Source of the DNA: CAWABB01 sp963701735
Lineage (GTDB): Bacteria; Bacteroidota; Ignavibacteria; UBA10030; UBA6906
Length of the DNA: 64,000 bases
Direction of reading: 5' to 3'
NCBI GenBank assembly: GCA_963701735.1
Contig: CAVPBI010000026.1
Coordinates: 496,001-560,000 of the forward strand
How positions within the stretch are numbered: position 1 is the first letter of the stretch; the number at the start of each line of letters is the position of its first letter. A model generated the notes under the pieces. It was not told the DNA's origin and did no database searches. It saw only the letters and a list, made by a program, of their open reading frames with translations. Shown in pieces: positions 8,835 to 18,691 of this stretch. Position numbers and translations under genes: made by a program.

Positions 8835-9916
8835 CGATCATCGACCGCTATATCATCCGGCAGTTTGTCGTCACGGCGATCTTCGCGCTGGCGGCCGTGA
8901 TCATCATCTTCATCGTGATCGACGCGATGGAGAAGATGGACAACTTCCTCGACCGGAATGCCGGCTGGCACATCATCGTCCAGTACTATGTCTACTTCAT
9001 CCCGGAGATCATCAAGCTGACGATCCCGGTCGCCATGTTGCTGGCCAGCCTGTTCGTCACCGCCCGCATGTCGACGCAGCACGAGCTCAGCGCGATGAAA
9101 TCCAGCGGCATCAGCCTGTACCGGCTCCTCGTCCCGTATCTCACGGTCGCGTTACTGGTCAGCCTGGCATCGGTGTACTTCAACGGATGGATCGTTCCGC
9201 GGGCCAACCAGCAGAAGTTCAACATCGAGCGGGTCTACCTTCAGAAAGGCGTCGTCTCGGGATCGGGCGCAAACATCTACATCCAGGACTCTCGAACGCG
9301 CATCCTCTCGATCGGCTATTACGACGACGTCAGGAAGCTCGCGTCACGCGTGAGCATCCAGGATTTCAGCCCGGACGATCGGACGATACTGGTCGAGCGC
9401 GTGGACGCCGTGAGCATGGCCTGGGACGATTCCACCCGCTCGTGGGTGCTCCAGGACGGCACGCGCAGATGGTTTGACGGAAGGTCGGAGCGTCTCGAGA
9501 AGTTCGCCACTCAGCCTGCCGGGCGTCTCAACTTCAACCCCGAGGACCTGCGCAAGAAGCAGGAAAAGCCGGATGAGATGGACTACTACACCCTGAAGGA
9601 CTTCATTCGAAATCAGGAGCGGGCCGGGCAGGACACCTCACGCTGGCGGGTCGATTTCTACAGCAAGATCTCGTTCCCGTTCGCGTCCGTGATCGTCGTG
9701 CTGTTCGGCGTGCCGTTTTCGTCGGTCCGCCGGCGCGGCGGCGTGGGCATTCAGCTGGGCATCAGCCTGCTCGTCAGCTTCACGTACCTCATCTTCATGA
9801 AGGTAAGCCAGGTCTTCGGCTACAACGGAGACATCCCGCCTTTGCTGACCGCGTGGACGGCCAACATCATCTTCCTGGTGGCCGCAATCGTGGTGATCCT
9901 GCGCGTCCCGAAGTGA
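8831..9916 (+). CDS. lptG: LptF/LptG-family (YjgP/YjgQ) permease, second of pair
   Basis: The product has 361 residues, the normal length for LptG. The N-terminal helices begin TIIDRYIIRQFVVTAIFALA and include ETIKLTIPVAMLLASLFVTARMSTQHELSAMKSSG-like family sequence (EIIKLTIPVAMLLASLF here). A periplasmic jellyroll follows. The C-terminal helices have the family signature SFPFASVIVVLFGVPFSSVRRRGG. It is translationally coupled to the preceding permease. An LptB ATPase is not in the window. A weak hairpin (AGGACC/GGTCCT, about 9958-9975) lies past the stop without a T-run. Confidence 0.87.
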   Translation: MTIIDRYIIRQFVVTAIFALAAVIIIFIVIDAMEKMDNFLDRNAGWHIIVQYYVYFIPEIIKLTIPVAMLLASLFVTARMSTQHELSAMKSSGISLYRLLVPYLTVALLVSLASVYFNGWIVPRANQQKFNIERVYLQKGVVSGSGANIYIQDSRTRILSIGYYDDVRKLASRVSIQDFSPDDRTILVERVDAVSMAWDDSTRSWVLQDGTRRWFDGRSERLEKFATQPAGRLNFNPEDLRKKQEKPDEMDYYTLKDFIRNQERAGQDTSRWRVDFYSKISFPFASVIVVLFGVPFSSVRRRGGVGIQLGISLLVSFTYLIFMKVSQVFGYNGDIPPLLTAWTANIIFLVAAIVVILRVPK

Positions 9917-10060
9917 GGGGCGAAGGGGAGCGTTCGAGACCCGGGGGTAAACGCTCAGGACCGGGGAGGGTCCTCAGGTGCTGCAGGAGGGTTGCATCAC
10001 GCGCAGGCGGAGAGTTCTCAAGAGCTCCTGGAGTGCTGCCCCGCACGCGGGCAGGGCATG

Positions 10061-11048
10061 CTAGAACCCGTAGGAGAGTTTCACCGCGGGGCCGGCAAGT
10101 GACCGCGCGCCGGGAGGCACGGCCTGCAAGCCGATGCCGGCGTTCAGCCCCTTGTTGTGCGAGCTCGCCGTCCAGGCCGCGTCGGCGGCGCTCAGGATGT
10201 GGTTGATGACAATGATGACGACGCCGGTCTGGGATTTGCTGTAGTAGTCGTTCGCCTTCCCGCGCTCGCCCGAGTAGTACATGTAGTTGTACGAGAGCTC
10301 GGCTTTCGCCTCATCGTAGGAGGCCGAGGCGTTCGGCTGGGCGTCGTCCCAGCCCTGGGCGAACTGGGGGTACTTGCCGATCAGCTCGTAGTACTGCTGC
10401 GACTGGTACGGAGGGAGCGTATGCGAATACCACCCTCCGATCTCGCGTTCCATCCGGTTCACTCGCTCCAATTGACCTGCCCGTTCCCGAGATCCCACAG
10501 ATACGGCTTATCCGGCGGGGCCAGGTTATCGTCCGTCCACTGGGCGTACCGTACGACGTTCCAGTGCGCCTCGGCGTAGCTCTGGTAGTACGCGGTCTGG
10601 TCATCCCCCTTGTTGTGGTTCGTGACCGCGTACGTGATCGCCACCGCCTCGATGGCCAGGAAGATCGCCGCTTTCCAGTAGTTGCCCGCATAGATCTCCC
10701 CCGAACCGGGGATCAGAAGCGAGAGTCCGCCGGCGAGCCACGGCGACTTCCAGCCTTCGGGGTGCTCCCCCCGCCGACGCCGACTTGTCCGGTGGCGTAT
10801 CCCACATCTCAGCCTGCCCCACGAGATCGATCCGCGCATGACCGGTCAGCTCCGCCAGGGACTCGTCGCCGCCGGTGCGGCTCTCTTTCACGACACTCAT
10901 GGCAGGCACGAAGAGGTCGGCGCCAGGCTGACTGACCTGCGCAGTGATCCTGACCGTTACAGGCCGGTCGGGAACGGAAGGACGCCTGGGCCATGGCGAA
11001 CGCCGGCGTGACGATCATCAGCATGAGCAGTATGGCGACGTGTCGCAT
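10061..11048 (-). pseudogene. DUF5683-like membrane-associated protein, broken by three frameshifts
   Basis: Four adjoining frame pieces read as one protein of about 328 residues. It starts at ATG 11048 (GAGGGG four bases upstream) with a signal peptide, MRHVAILLMLMIVTPAFAMA. The frame shifts near 10975 into RPVTVRITAQVSQPGADLFV and PAMSVVKESRTGGDESLAEL. It shifts again near 10770 into a membrane segment with SPWLAGGLSLLIPGSGEIYAG and KAAIFLAIEAVAITYAV, the pattern typical of DUF5683/P83100-like proteins. A third shift lies near 10460, after GNGQVNWSE, into MEREIGGWYSHTLPPYQSQQ and a C-terminal segment ending KLSYGF. Function is unknown. It is the last gene of the envelope block and starts 12 bases after the preceding gene. 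The exact shift points are approximate. Confidence 0.65.
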
Positions 11049-11059
11049 GGAGCCCCTCG

Positions 11060-14000
11060 TCAGTCGAAATCGAATCCGAAAAGGATGCCGAAGTAGAACC
11101 GCCACTCCTGTCCGTACGTCACCGACTTGTTCTGTGACGGCACGAACCGGTCGAACTTTGAGAACCCGTATGCGGCATCGAAGAAGATCCGTGTCGGATA
11201 CGAGTAGAACGAGAACGACTCCAGGCGCAGCTGGGCGCCGATGTCGGTCTTGTAGTCCTTGAGCGCGGGGCTCGAATCGGTCCACGCGTTTCCGATGTCG
11301 CCGTAGAGCGACAGATACAGCTTGTCGAAATAGAGCGCGGCGATCCGCAGATCGATCGAGTTGATCAACGGGAACCGGTACGCCAGGCCGAACGTCAGCA
11401 TCTCGTTCCCCCCCATGGCGTAGAACGGATACCCCTTCATCCCGAGCAACCCGGATGCGTAGAAGTCGAAGAACTCGTCCACGGCCGGACCGACGATCGT
11501 GCCGGCCCGCAGGGTTGCGGTCAGCGTGTGCGACCGGAAGAACAGCGGAAGATGCTCGCGCCACTGCATCTCGATCCGCTGGAAGTCCACGTCTTTGTAG
11601 ACGGGTTGCAGCCCCGTCGACGTGACCTCGTACTCGCCATTACCGTTGAAGAGGTTCCACTCCTGCCCGACGCGCAGGAGAATTTTCCGCCCCACGGGGT
11701 TGATCGCGTCCGTCCGGGACGGCAGGATGTTGTCCAGCGAGAACAACAGCGTCAGCGTGTTGGCGATCAGGTACAGGTCGCTGGAACCCGTCATCAGCGA
11801 GTTCGTCTCGGGATTGATGAAGTTGTCGATGATCGACGTGTACCGGCTGTGCGCATACCGCAGCTCGACGTTGCTGAACTGCGACAACGCCCGCTGGTTC
11901 AACACGGCGTCGAACTCGAGGAGGTTGTATGTAACGTCCACAGGAATTGTGGACGCGGGGAGCGAAATATAGTTGTCCGTTTTCCGGGTGACGTTGTAAA
12001 GCTCCAGCGACGCGACCGGCTCCAGGCCGAGCTGGTAGAGCAGCGGCAGCTGGCCGCGATAGAAGAATTGCAGGAAGAGATCGCGCTCGAGCAGGACGTT
12101 CAGGGCCGCGCCTGCGAAGAATCCGGTCTTGTCGAGAAGCTCGTTGGAGAACAGGTACGCGCCGGCCTTGATCAGCTCCAGGCCCGTCGCTTTGGGGTTG
12201 TAGTTGTCCACCCGCAGAAACGGAACCACGCTGAGCCCGAGGAAATCGCTTTTGTACGGTTTCGATTGCAGGTCCGGCAGCTTCGTGTCGTCGTAGGTTC
12301 GAAGGTCTGCCCAATCGAACTGGGGCGTCGCCCCCGCGGAGGCGAGCACGGGTGCGGGTCCCGGGGGCAGCTTGATCGGGGGCTGCAGGTACTGTGGTGC
12401 GTCCTGAGGAACAGGCGCGGGCGCCGGAAGCCTGTAGAGCTTGTATCCGCCGGACGTGTACAGCGAATAGACGATATCTCCCGCAGCGTTCACGCTCGGG
12501 TAAAATGCCCCGCCCAGAACGTTGGTCAGCTGCCTGGTGGAGCCGTCCGACAGGTTCTGTTCGTACAGGTTGTAGATGCCGGTCCGGTCCGAGCAGTAAA
12601 GAATCCGCGCACCGTCGGGGGTGAACACCGCTCCGCGCGTGTCTTCCGGCCCGGAGAGGATGAATGTCAGCTCCGTGCCGTCCGGCCGGATTGTCGCCAG
12701 GTCGCGGCCGTCCTTCATGGAGTAGTCGAAGACGATCCTGTCGCCCGCGGGGCTCCACCGGGGGTTATACACTTGCTCGCCCGAGCTGAAGCTGGTGAGA
12801 CGGCGGATCTCGCCGCCCGACGCCGGCATCGCCGACAGGTTGGTCGTCCCGTCCGCATTCGTCACGAACACGAGCGTCTTGCCGTCGGGCGACACCGTCG
12901 GCGTCAGCGCCCGCACTCCCTTCGTGAGCCGCTCCTCCTCCTCCTGCTCCAGGTCGTACACGTACAGATCGTAGACGAGCGACCAGTGGGGGTTGTCGCG
13001 CGTCAGGCGCGCGTAGTACAGCTTCTTCCCGTCCGGCGACCATGCCGGGCGGGTGCGGACGTTCCCCGTGACAAGCTTGTCTTCCTTCGAGGCCACATCG
13101 AAAACCCAGAGAGCGGAGAGCGAGAAATAGTCTCCGCCCTTCGCGCTGACGTACGCGATCTTTCCGCCGTCCGGGGAGTACTCGGAAAACAGGTTCGCGA
13201 ACCCCGTGGAGGCGGCGGCGCGGCAGCACTCGAGCATTTGCTTCCCGGGCTTCAGCGACGCCGGATGATGGAAGCCCTCCGAGCCCTGAATCTGCAGGGG
13301 ATTGACGACCTGGCCTTCGGCCTCGGCGATCAGCGGCTCCCCGCGCTGGACATGCTCGCGGAGCGGCGCCACGCGGGAGGCGTATTCCTTCTCCACCATC
13401 GCGCGCCACTCATTATAGACGGTCTGCCCCGGTTTGTTCAGGACCTTCTCGATGGCCCCGTCGATCGTCACGGTCCCGAAGCCCGCCAGGGCCCGCGAAA
13501 TCTCGGTCAGCTTGTCCTCACCGTACGTGCTCGCGAGGTACGACACGAACGCGAAGCCGGCGTTGTAGGACGATTCGTTGCCGAGGCTCGTCTTCCCGAA
13601 CACGCCCATCTCTTCCCATCCCAGCATGTTCCCGTCCAGAGCGTACGAGCGGAGGATCATGTCGCGGTGGCTGTCCCAGAAGTCGTAGCGAAGCTCCTGC
13701 CGGTTGTACTGGGCAACGCCCTCGGCAAACCAGGCGGGGACCACGAACCCCGAGTACGGGTAGGAGACGATGACGTTCGGGTATCCATAGAGGACGTCAG
13801 GGCGGCGCTCCGACTCGTAGTTGAGCCACTGGAAGTAGAAGGCCGGCATCGTTCGGCCGAACTTCATGGAGGTCTGGATCTGGACGATGTGCGTGAACTC
13901 GTGGGTGATGACGTTCCGCAGCCAGTTGTGCGTCCCCCGGAGCTCGAAATCCATGCTCGGCGCATAGATCTCGATCTTGTTGTCGTAGAAGTACGCCGCC

Positions 14001-14293
14001 CCGTTGGAGATGTCGTCGTAGTCCTTGATGATGAAGCTGACCTTCTCGTCGGGCTCGTGCCGGTAGAGCGACGTGACGGGCTGGTAGATCTCTTCCGCGA
14101 TCACCGCGACGACCCTGGCTGTCCGCTCGGCTCCGTCGTGATATGTCACCTTGAAGTGATCGGTCTCGATCACGCGCCAGTTGAGCTCGGGATGGAAGAA
14201 CTCCTCCTGTGCCGTCATCGTACCCGGGACGACCAGGAGGAGTGCGACGGTCAGGAGTGCTGACGCGTTGAGGAACCGGGAGCGATGGCTCAT
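11060..14293 (-). CDS. Surface protein: MA-type metallopeptidase domain, TolB-like beta-propeller and C-terminal outer-membrane barrel
   Basis: The protein has 1,077 residues. A signal peptide (about 1-28, ending GTMTAQ) leads to a peptidase_MA-like domain with the zinc motif HEFTH in NVITHEFTHIVQIQ (about residue 130) and the downstream VPAWFAEGVAQY. Residues about 340-660 are a TolB/PD40 beta-propeller (SPDGGKIAYVSAKGG, WSPDGKKLYYARL, VSPDGKTLVFVTNADG, WSPAGDRIVFDYS, FTPDGARILYCSDRTG). The last ~400 residues are strand-rich, end in Phe (FGFDFD) and look like an Omp85/bacterial-surface-antigen-type barrel. Proteins of this build are common in the FCB group, and their substrates are unknown. 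One base separates it from the M6-like gene upstream, in the same operon. Confidence 0.82.
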   Translation of the reverse strand: MSHRSRFLNASALLTVALLLVVPGTMTAQEEFFHPELNWRVIETDHFKVTYHDGAERTARVVAVIAEEIYQPVTSLYRHEPDEKVSFIIKDYDDISNGAAYFYDNKIEIYAPSMDFELRGTHNWLRNVITHEFTHIVQIQTSMKFGRTMPAFYFQWLNYESERRPDVLYGYPNVIVSYPYSGFVVPAWFAEGVAQYNRQELRYDFWDSHRDMILRSYALDGNMLGWEEMGVFGKTSLGNESSYNAGFAFVSYLASTYGEDKLTEISRALAGFGTVTIDGAIEKVLNKPGQTVYNEWRAMVEKEYASRVAPLREHVQRGEPLIAEAEGQVVNPLQIQGSEGFHHPASLKPGKQMLECCRAAASTGFANLFSEYSPDGGKIAYVSAKGGDYFSLSALWVFDVASKEDKLVTGNVRTRPAWSPDGKKLYYARLTRDNPHWSLVYDLYVYDLEQEEEERLTKGVRALTPTVSPDGKTLVFVTNADGTTNLSAMPASGGEIRRLTSFSSGEQVYNPRWSPAGDRIVFDYSMKDGRDLATIRPDGTELTFILSGPEDTRGAVFTPDGARILYCSDRTGIYNLYEQNLSDGSTRQLTNVLGGAFYPSVNAAGDIVYSLYTSGGYKLYRLPAPAPVPQDAPQYLQPPIKLPPGPAPVLASAGATPQFDWADLRTYDDTKLPDLQSKPYKSDFLGLSVVPFLRVDNYNPKATGLELIKAGAYLFSNELLDKTGFFAGAALNVLLERDLFLQFFYRGQLPLLYQLGLEPVASLELYNVTRKTDNYISLPASTIPVDVTYNLLEFDAVLNQRALSQFSNVELRYAHSRYTSIIDNFINPETNSLMTGSSDLYLIANTLTLLFSLDNILPSRTDAINPVGRKILLRVGQEWNLFNGNGEYEVTSTGLQPVYKDVDFQRIEMQWREHLPLFFRSHTLTATLRAGTIVGPAVDEFFDFYASGLLGMKGYPFYAMGGNEMLTFGLAYRFPLINSIDLRIAALYFDKLYLSLYGDIGNAWTDSSPALKDYKTDIGAQLRLESFSFYSYPTRIFFDAAYGFSKFDRFVPSQNKSVTYGQEWRFYFGILFGFDFD

Positions 14294-14294
14294 C

Positions 14295-17200
14295 TTACTT
14301 CACGATGGCGATCTTGACGGTGGCCGACCCGTTCTGGCCGCCGGACTGTGCCTCGATCCGGGCGAAGTAGACGCCGCTCTGAACGTCGCGGACGTCCCAC
14401 TCGACTTCGTTGTCCACGCCGCCCACGCCGGGTCCGGACATCTCCTTCACGAGGTCCCCGGCGGTATCGAAGATCTTGATATGGACGGCGGAAGGTTCGC
14501 CGACGAAGTAGCGGATGAACGTGCGGCCGTCGTACGCGGGATTCGGCCAGTTGTACGCGCGGGAGGGCGGGAAGTACTCTGCCGTGACGGGCATGCCCGA
14601 GATCGCGGTGATCCGGACGCCGGACTGCGACGCATCGCCCTGGTACTGGGCCCAATCCGCGGCATCCTGATGGTTGGCTGCGCGCCTGCCGGTGCGCCAG
14701 AGCGAGAGGGAGCCGTCGCCCGCGGATGCAACCGCAACGAACGTCGAATCGGCCGACCGATGATGGCCGCAGTGTGCGGGCCCCGCCCGGCAAGCAGCGG
14801 GAACCCTGGTGCGGTTTGCCCCTGGGCGTCATACGCCACGACGAGTCCTTCACGCGTCACGCCCAGCACGGACGACGTGCCGGTGCCGCTGAGATCGCCC
14901 ACCACGGGATTCGAAGCCAGTGACGACGTGCCCGTCACCGTCACGGGGAAGTAGTCGAGCGACGAACCCGCGGAAGAGATCGCATGGATAGTCTTTCCGC
15001 TGAACGCGATGATGTCGCGGCTCCCGTCGCCGTTCAGGTCCGCGATGGCCGGAGGCGCGGAGATGGAATCGCCGAGACGCATGGGAAAGCCTGCCCGGTC
15101 CGAGAGATCCTGTGCGAACGCGTAGAGATATCCGTCGGCCGTGGTGAATGCGTTTGCCAGTCCCGCTTCATACTCCCGACCGATCCAGGCCGACGATGCG
15201 GGGCCCACGATCGACCTGCCAACCCGCCGCAACCGCTGCACGACGGGACCGGCTGCCGGTCATCTCAATTCGCGCGAAGGTTCCCTGATCGCCCGTCACG
15301 ACGAGCGTCGACGGATCTCCCGACCCGCTCGAGGCCGGCGACACGTTCGCCCTCGAGGAACGGGATGAGCATCACACCGCGCGGCGCGCCGGTGCGCTCG
15401 AAGAGATAGAGCGAGTCAAGCTCGTCCACAACCGCGAGGAGCGTATCAACCAGAACGGCACGGGCGTCGCGAAAACGCGGTCCAGCGGGATGCGAACGAT
15501 CTCGGAGCCGAGCGTGTCGCCGGGAGACGTCGCCGAAAGCGTCGTGACGGAAATATATCCGGGCCCGCGCTGGACCTCGGAGCTGCGACTGCGATTTCGG
15601 GCTGGCCGTCTCCCGTCAGATCGCTTGACGGCTGCGGGTCCGGAGTACGGACGATCGCCAGGGTTTGTCGTCACCACGCCGCTGGACCCACCGGAAGGGA
15701 GCGCCGGCAGAGCCCGCGAGCGTAAACGCACGCACGGCAGACTGAACGGCAACCTGGAGCCGCCGGCGTGTTCTCGACCGGACCAGCCGGCGTCACCCCT
15801 GTACGTAATAAAGAGCACTGGTGCCGACAGGAGCTCCTGACGATGCGAAACTCAACCCGCCTCCGGCCGTCGCTGCGCCGAGATATCTGGGGAATCCGGT
15901 CACAGGCGAAAAAGACGCCGACCCGCGGGCCACCTGGACCGTCATACGCGGACCGCGCGCGGAGAACGAGCTCATCACGAGGTGCGGGTCCGCCCCGGCG
16001 TTGCTCAACGCCGGCGGATGCGTTTGGGCTGAAAACTCATTCAGGTACACAGGCGCCGGGTTGCCACTGAACCAGAAGTCGAGCGCAGTCCCGTCCTGGC
16101 TCCCGCTACCCGGCTCGAGCATCCCGTAGTCCTGTCCGATGTCCTGCGAGCCGTCGGCTTCGACCACGCGTACGCCGCGCCGATCCGGATTCGCGTTCAC
16201 GGCATTCGAGCCGATCGTCCGGGCGATCACCTCTTCGTCGATGTGCCAGATCAGGATGCCGCCGTCGAAGAACTCTCCCTCTTCCGACACGCCGCCGGGG
16301 AGGCTCCAGTCATAATCGTCCACGTCTGTGATGCTGCCGGCGAGCGCGGTGATGTCGAATGCTTCAAAGCCGGCGGTGTCGCGCGCGAAGAACTGAGTCC
16401 GTTCCACGCCATTGTACACGGACACGATCCGCTGGCCATTTCGTCCGGCGTCCCGGTTCCGGTTCTCCACGAGATAGTATTCAGAGGCGCCAATGGGGAT
16501 GCGGTACACCGTGTCCGCACTCGACGTTGCAGGGAGACTGAGCGTCGACGCTCCGGCGGGCACATCGATGGGGCGAAGCCATCCAAGCCACATCTTCTCC
16601 CACGCGGAGGGCTCGGGAGGGAACGCGCCCGAGAAGCTGAAAATGGACTGCCCGTCCATGAGGCCGAAGCGACCGATTCCTGAGGCGCCCGTCTTGGTGT
16701 CGAAGAGGTCCGGGAGCCCGAGCGCATTGCCGAGCGAGGCGCAGAGAAGCCCGTTGATGCCCAGCTCGATCGTCACGTCCCCGCCGAGGCCAGGGACCGC
16801 CCTGGTCTCCGTTTCAGGAAGGACGATGGAATTCGTGATGAGGACCGACCCTCCCTGCACGGGGAATCCTTCGAAGTCCTCCCCGTAGAATTCCTTGAGC
16901 GCCTGCGGTCCGACATACAGCGAGGGAATGTCGAGAGGCGTGGGATCGTATCCGAGCAGGCTGACGAGGTCGATATCCCGTCCCACGCCCGCATGGAATA
17001 CGACGAACGCCTCGTAGGGACTGAAATCCGCAACCAGCCCGATCGAGTCGACGGCACGCCAGGTGTCCCTGGCCAGATCCGCGACCGGCTTGTTCGACGC
17101 GTTGCGGGCCGGGCTGTACGTACCCATGACCGTCGAGAGCGTCACGACCGAATCGACGAGCGTGGTGCGGACGATGAGCTTTCCTCTGGAGACTCGCTCG

Positions 17201-17527
17201 TAATAGCGTTCGAGAAACAGGAGGTGATCCCGGAAGTACCGGGCATCGCGCGGGGGCGCGTCGAGGAGCGAATCGGTCGGAGCCGTCAGGACGAACCTGC
17301 CGTCGCCGGTCGTGCGGACGTCGGTGTCGGTCTGAAACTGCACCATCACGGCCAGAAGCCGGACGGTATCGGCCGTGGTGGCGAGGGGGCGCCGCGCGGC
17401 GTCCCCCGGATGACGCGCTGATCTGGTGATCAACGCGCAGACCCCGCCCTGCCGCGGGGGCTGTGATTGGAAGCAGCGCCGCCGCTATAAGCGCAGCGGC
17501 GGCGGTCAATACAACGCGTGAGGTCAT
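14295..17527 (-). pseudogene. M6-like secreted protein with FG-GAP repeats and C-terminal sorting-type domain; several frameshifts; zinc site lost
   Basis: Pieces in several frames add up to about 1,075 residues. A signal peptide starts at 17527 (MTSRVVLTAAAALIAAALLP). After a shift near 17445 comes an M6/immune-inhibitor-A-like domain (17433-15793). At the place where M6 peptidases have HExxH followed by GLPDL, this one reads CASLGNALGLPDLFD (codons about 16700-16742), so both zinc histidines and the glutamate are absent. From 15793 to 14600 there are FG-GAP/VCBS-like pieces (DLTGDGQPEIAVAAP, AIADLNGDGSRDIIAFSG) with many shifts. The end is FlgD/T9SS-like: NWPNPAYDGRTFIRYFV, HIKIFDTAGDLVKEM, DVQSGVYFARIEA. 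It is a likely T9SS cargo protein or pseudopeptidase. It starts 12 bases after porV. Confidence 0.7.
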
Positions 17528-17539
17528 GCGTGTCTCGTG

Positions 17540-18647
17540 TTAGCTGCCCCAGCTGATCAGAAGGGAGAAGCGGATGGTGTCGCCCAGCGGGCTGTTTTCG
17601 GAATCGTTCCCCACCGGCGAAATGTAGCTGAAGTCAAACCCGTAGATGTCGTACCGGATGCCCGCACCGAGCGTCAGGAATTTGCGGTTTCCGAAGTTAG
17701 GGTCTTCATAGAAGTACCCGATGCGGAGCGCGATCAGCTTGGGTGCGCCGTACCAGTATTCGGCTCCAATGTTGGTGATGACCTTCCGAAAACCGCTTCC
17801 GTCGCCCCAGGTTGTGAAGATCCCCTCCCACACGTCGTCGGAAGTCCCGTCCTCCTCGCGATTGACGAGCAGGCGGCCGAAGTCCAACGCGAGCTGCAGC
17901 TGATTGTACTCGTCGTTCAGGAGGCGGTACCCCAATCCGATCCTCAGGTTCGTCGGGAGCGGATCGGCCTGATCGGCGTCGACGTACGTCACCTTCGGAC
18001 CGATGTTCGACAGGTTGAACCCCGCAGAGAAATCCTCCCAGAAGCCGCCCCATGTCGAATCGGGCCGGAACATGCCGCCGATGTCGAAGCTGACTGTAGA
18101 CGCGATGCCGTTCCCCTGCTCCTGCTCGGTGCCGATGGGCGACAGGGCGCTGTGGATGTACCGGAGGTTGACGCCGAGGCCGAACGATTCCCAGACCAGC
18201 GTCGAGTAGCCGGCGGTGATCGCGTACTCGTACGATTTGAACTTCCCGATAACCTCCGGACCGCTTGAAGATGTCACCGAGAACTCGCCCAGATTCAGAT
18301 AGGTGAAGCTCGCGCTCACGGTTCCGCCGATATCATCGATGCGCTGGCGGTAGTTCAGGTAATCGTAGAACAGGTCCGGAAGATTGAACTTCGGGAGCCA
18401 GTTGGCATGGGTAAGGCTGACTTCAATCCCCTCCTGAAAGGCCAGCGCCCCGGGGTTCCAGAAGACAGCCGACGCGTCGTCGACCCAGCCGGTACCGGCC
18501 TCCCCCATCCCCGCGTACCGTGACGTCGGGGAGATGAGGAGAAATGGCACGGCCGATTCGCCCTGGGCAAGGACGCGAGCGGGGGCAAGGCCCGCCACGA
18601 CAATCACGCCCAGAATCAGAATGTCGCCACCGAATGAACTGTTTCAT
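17540..18647 (-). CDS. porV: PorV-like outer-membrane barrel protein (one frameshift in the signal peptide)
   Basis: The product is about 368 residues. ATG 18647 has a GGAGG site five bases upstream and opens MKQFIRWRH. A one-base shift near 18621 then restores ILILGVIVVAGLAPARVLAQ, a normal signal peptide. Without the repair the frame would have to start at a GTG at 18607. The mature part begins AVPFLLISPTSRYAGMGEAG, then DDASAVFWNPGALAF, the hallmark of the PorV/PorQ (UPF0164) family, followed by a strand-rich barrel ending SLLISWGS. PorV shuttles type IX cargo to the PorU sortase complex at the cell surface. It sits directly downstream of porU on the same strand, which supports the assignment. 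Confidence 0.82.
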
Positions 18648-18691
18648 ATTGACCTCCACGCGTAAATGTGAAACCCAACCAACATTCTTAC

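Noticed and set aside
9958..9975. Terminator after the LptG-like gene
   Set aside because: The AGGACC/GGTCCT hairpin has only six pairs and no T-run.
11528..14263. A 911-codon open frame on the plus strand
   Set aside because: It is antisense to the MA-peptidase/propeller gene, has no domain pattern and is Arg/Glu/Val-rich in the way of a GC-rich shadow frame.
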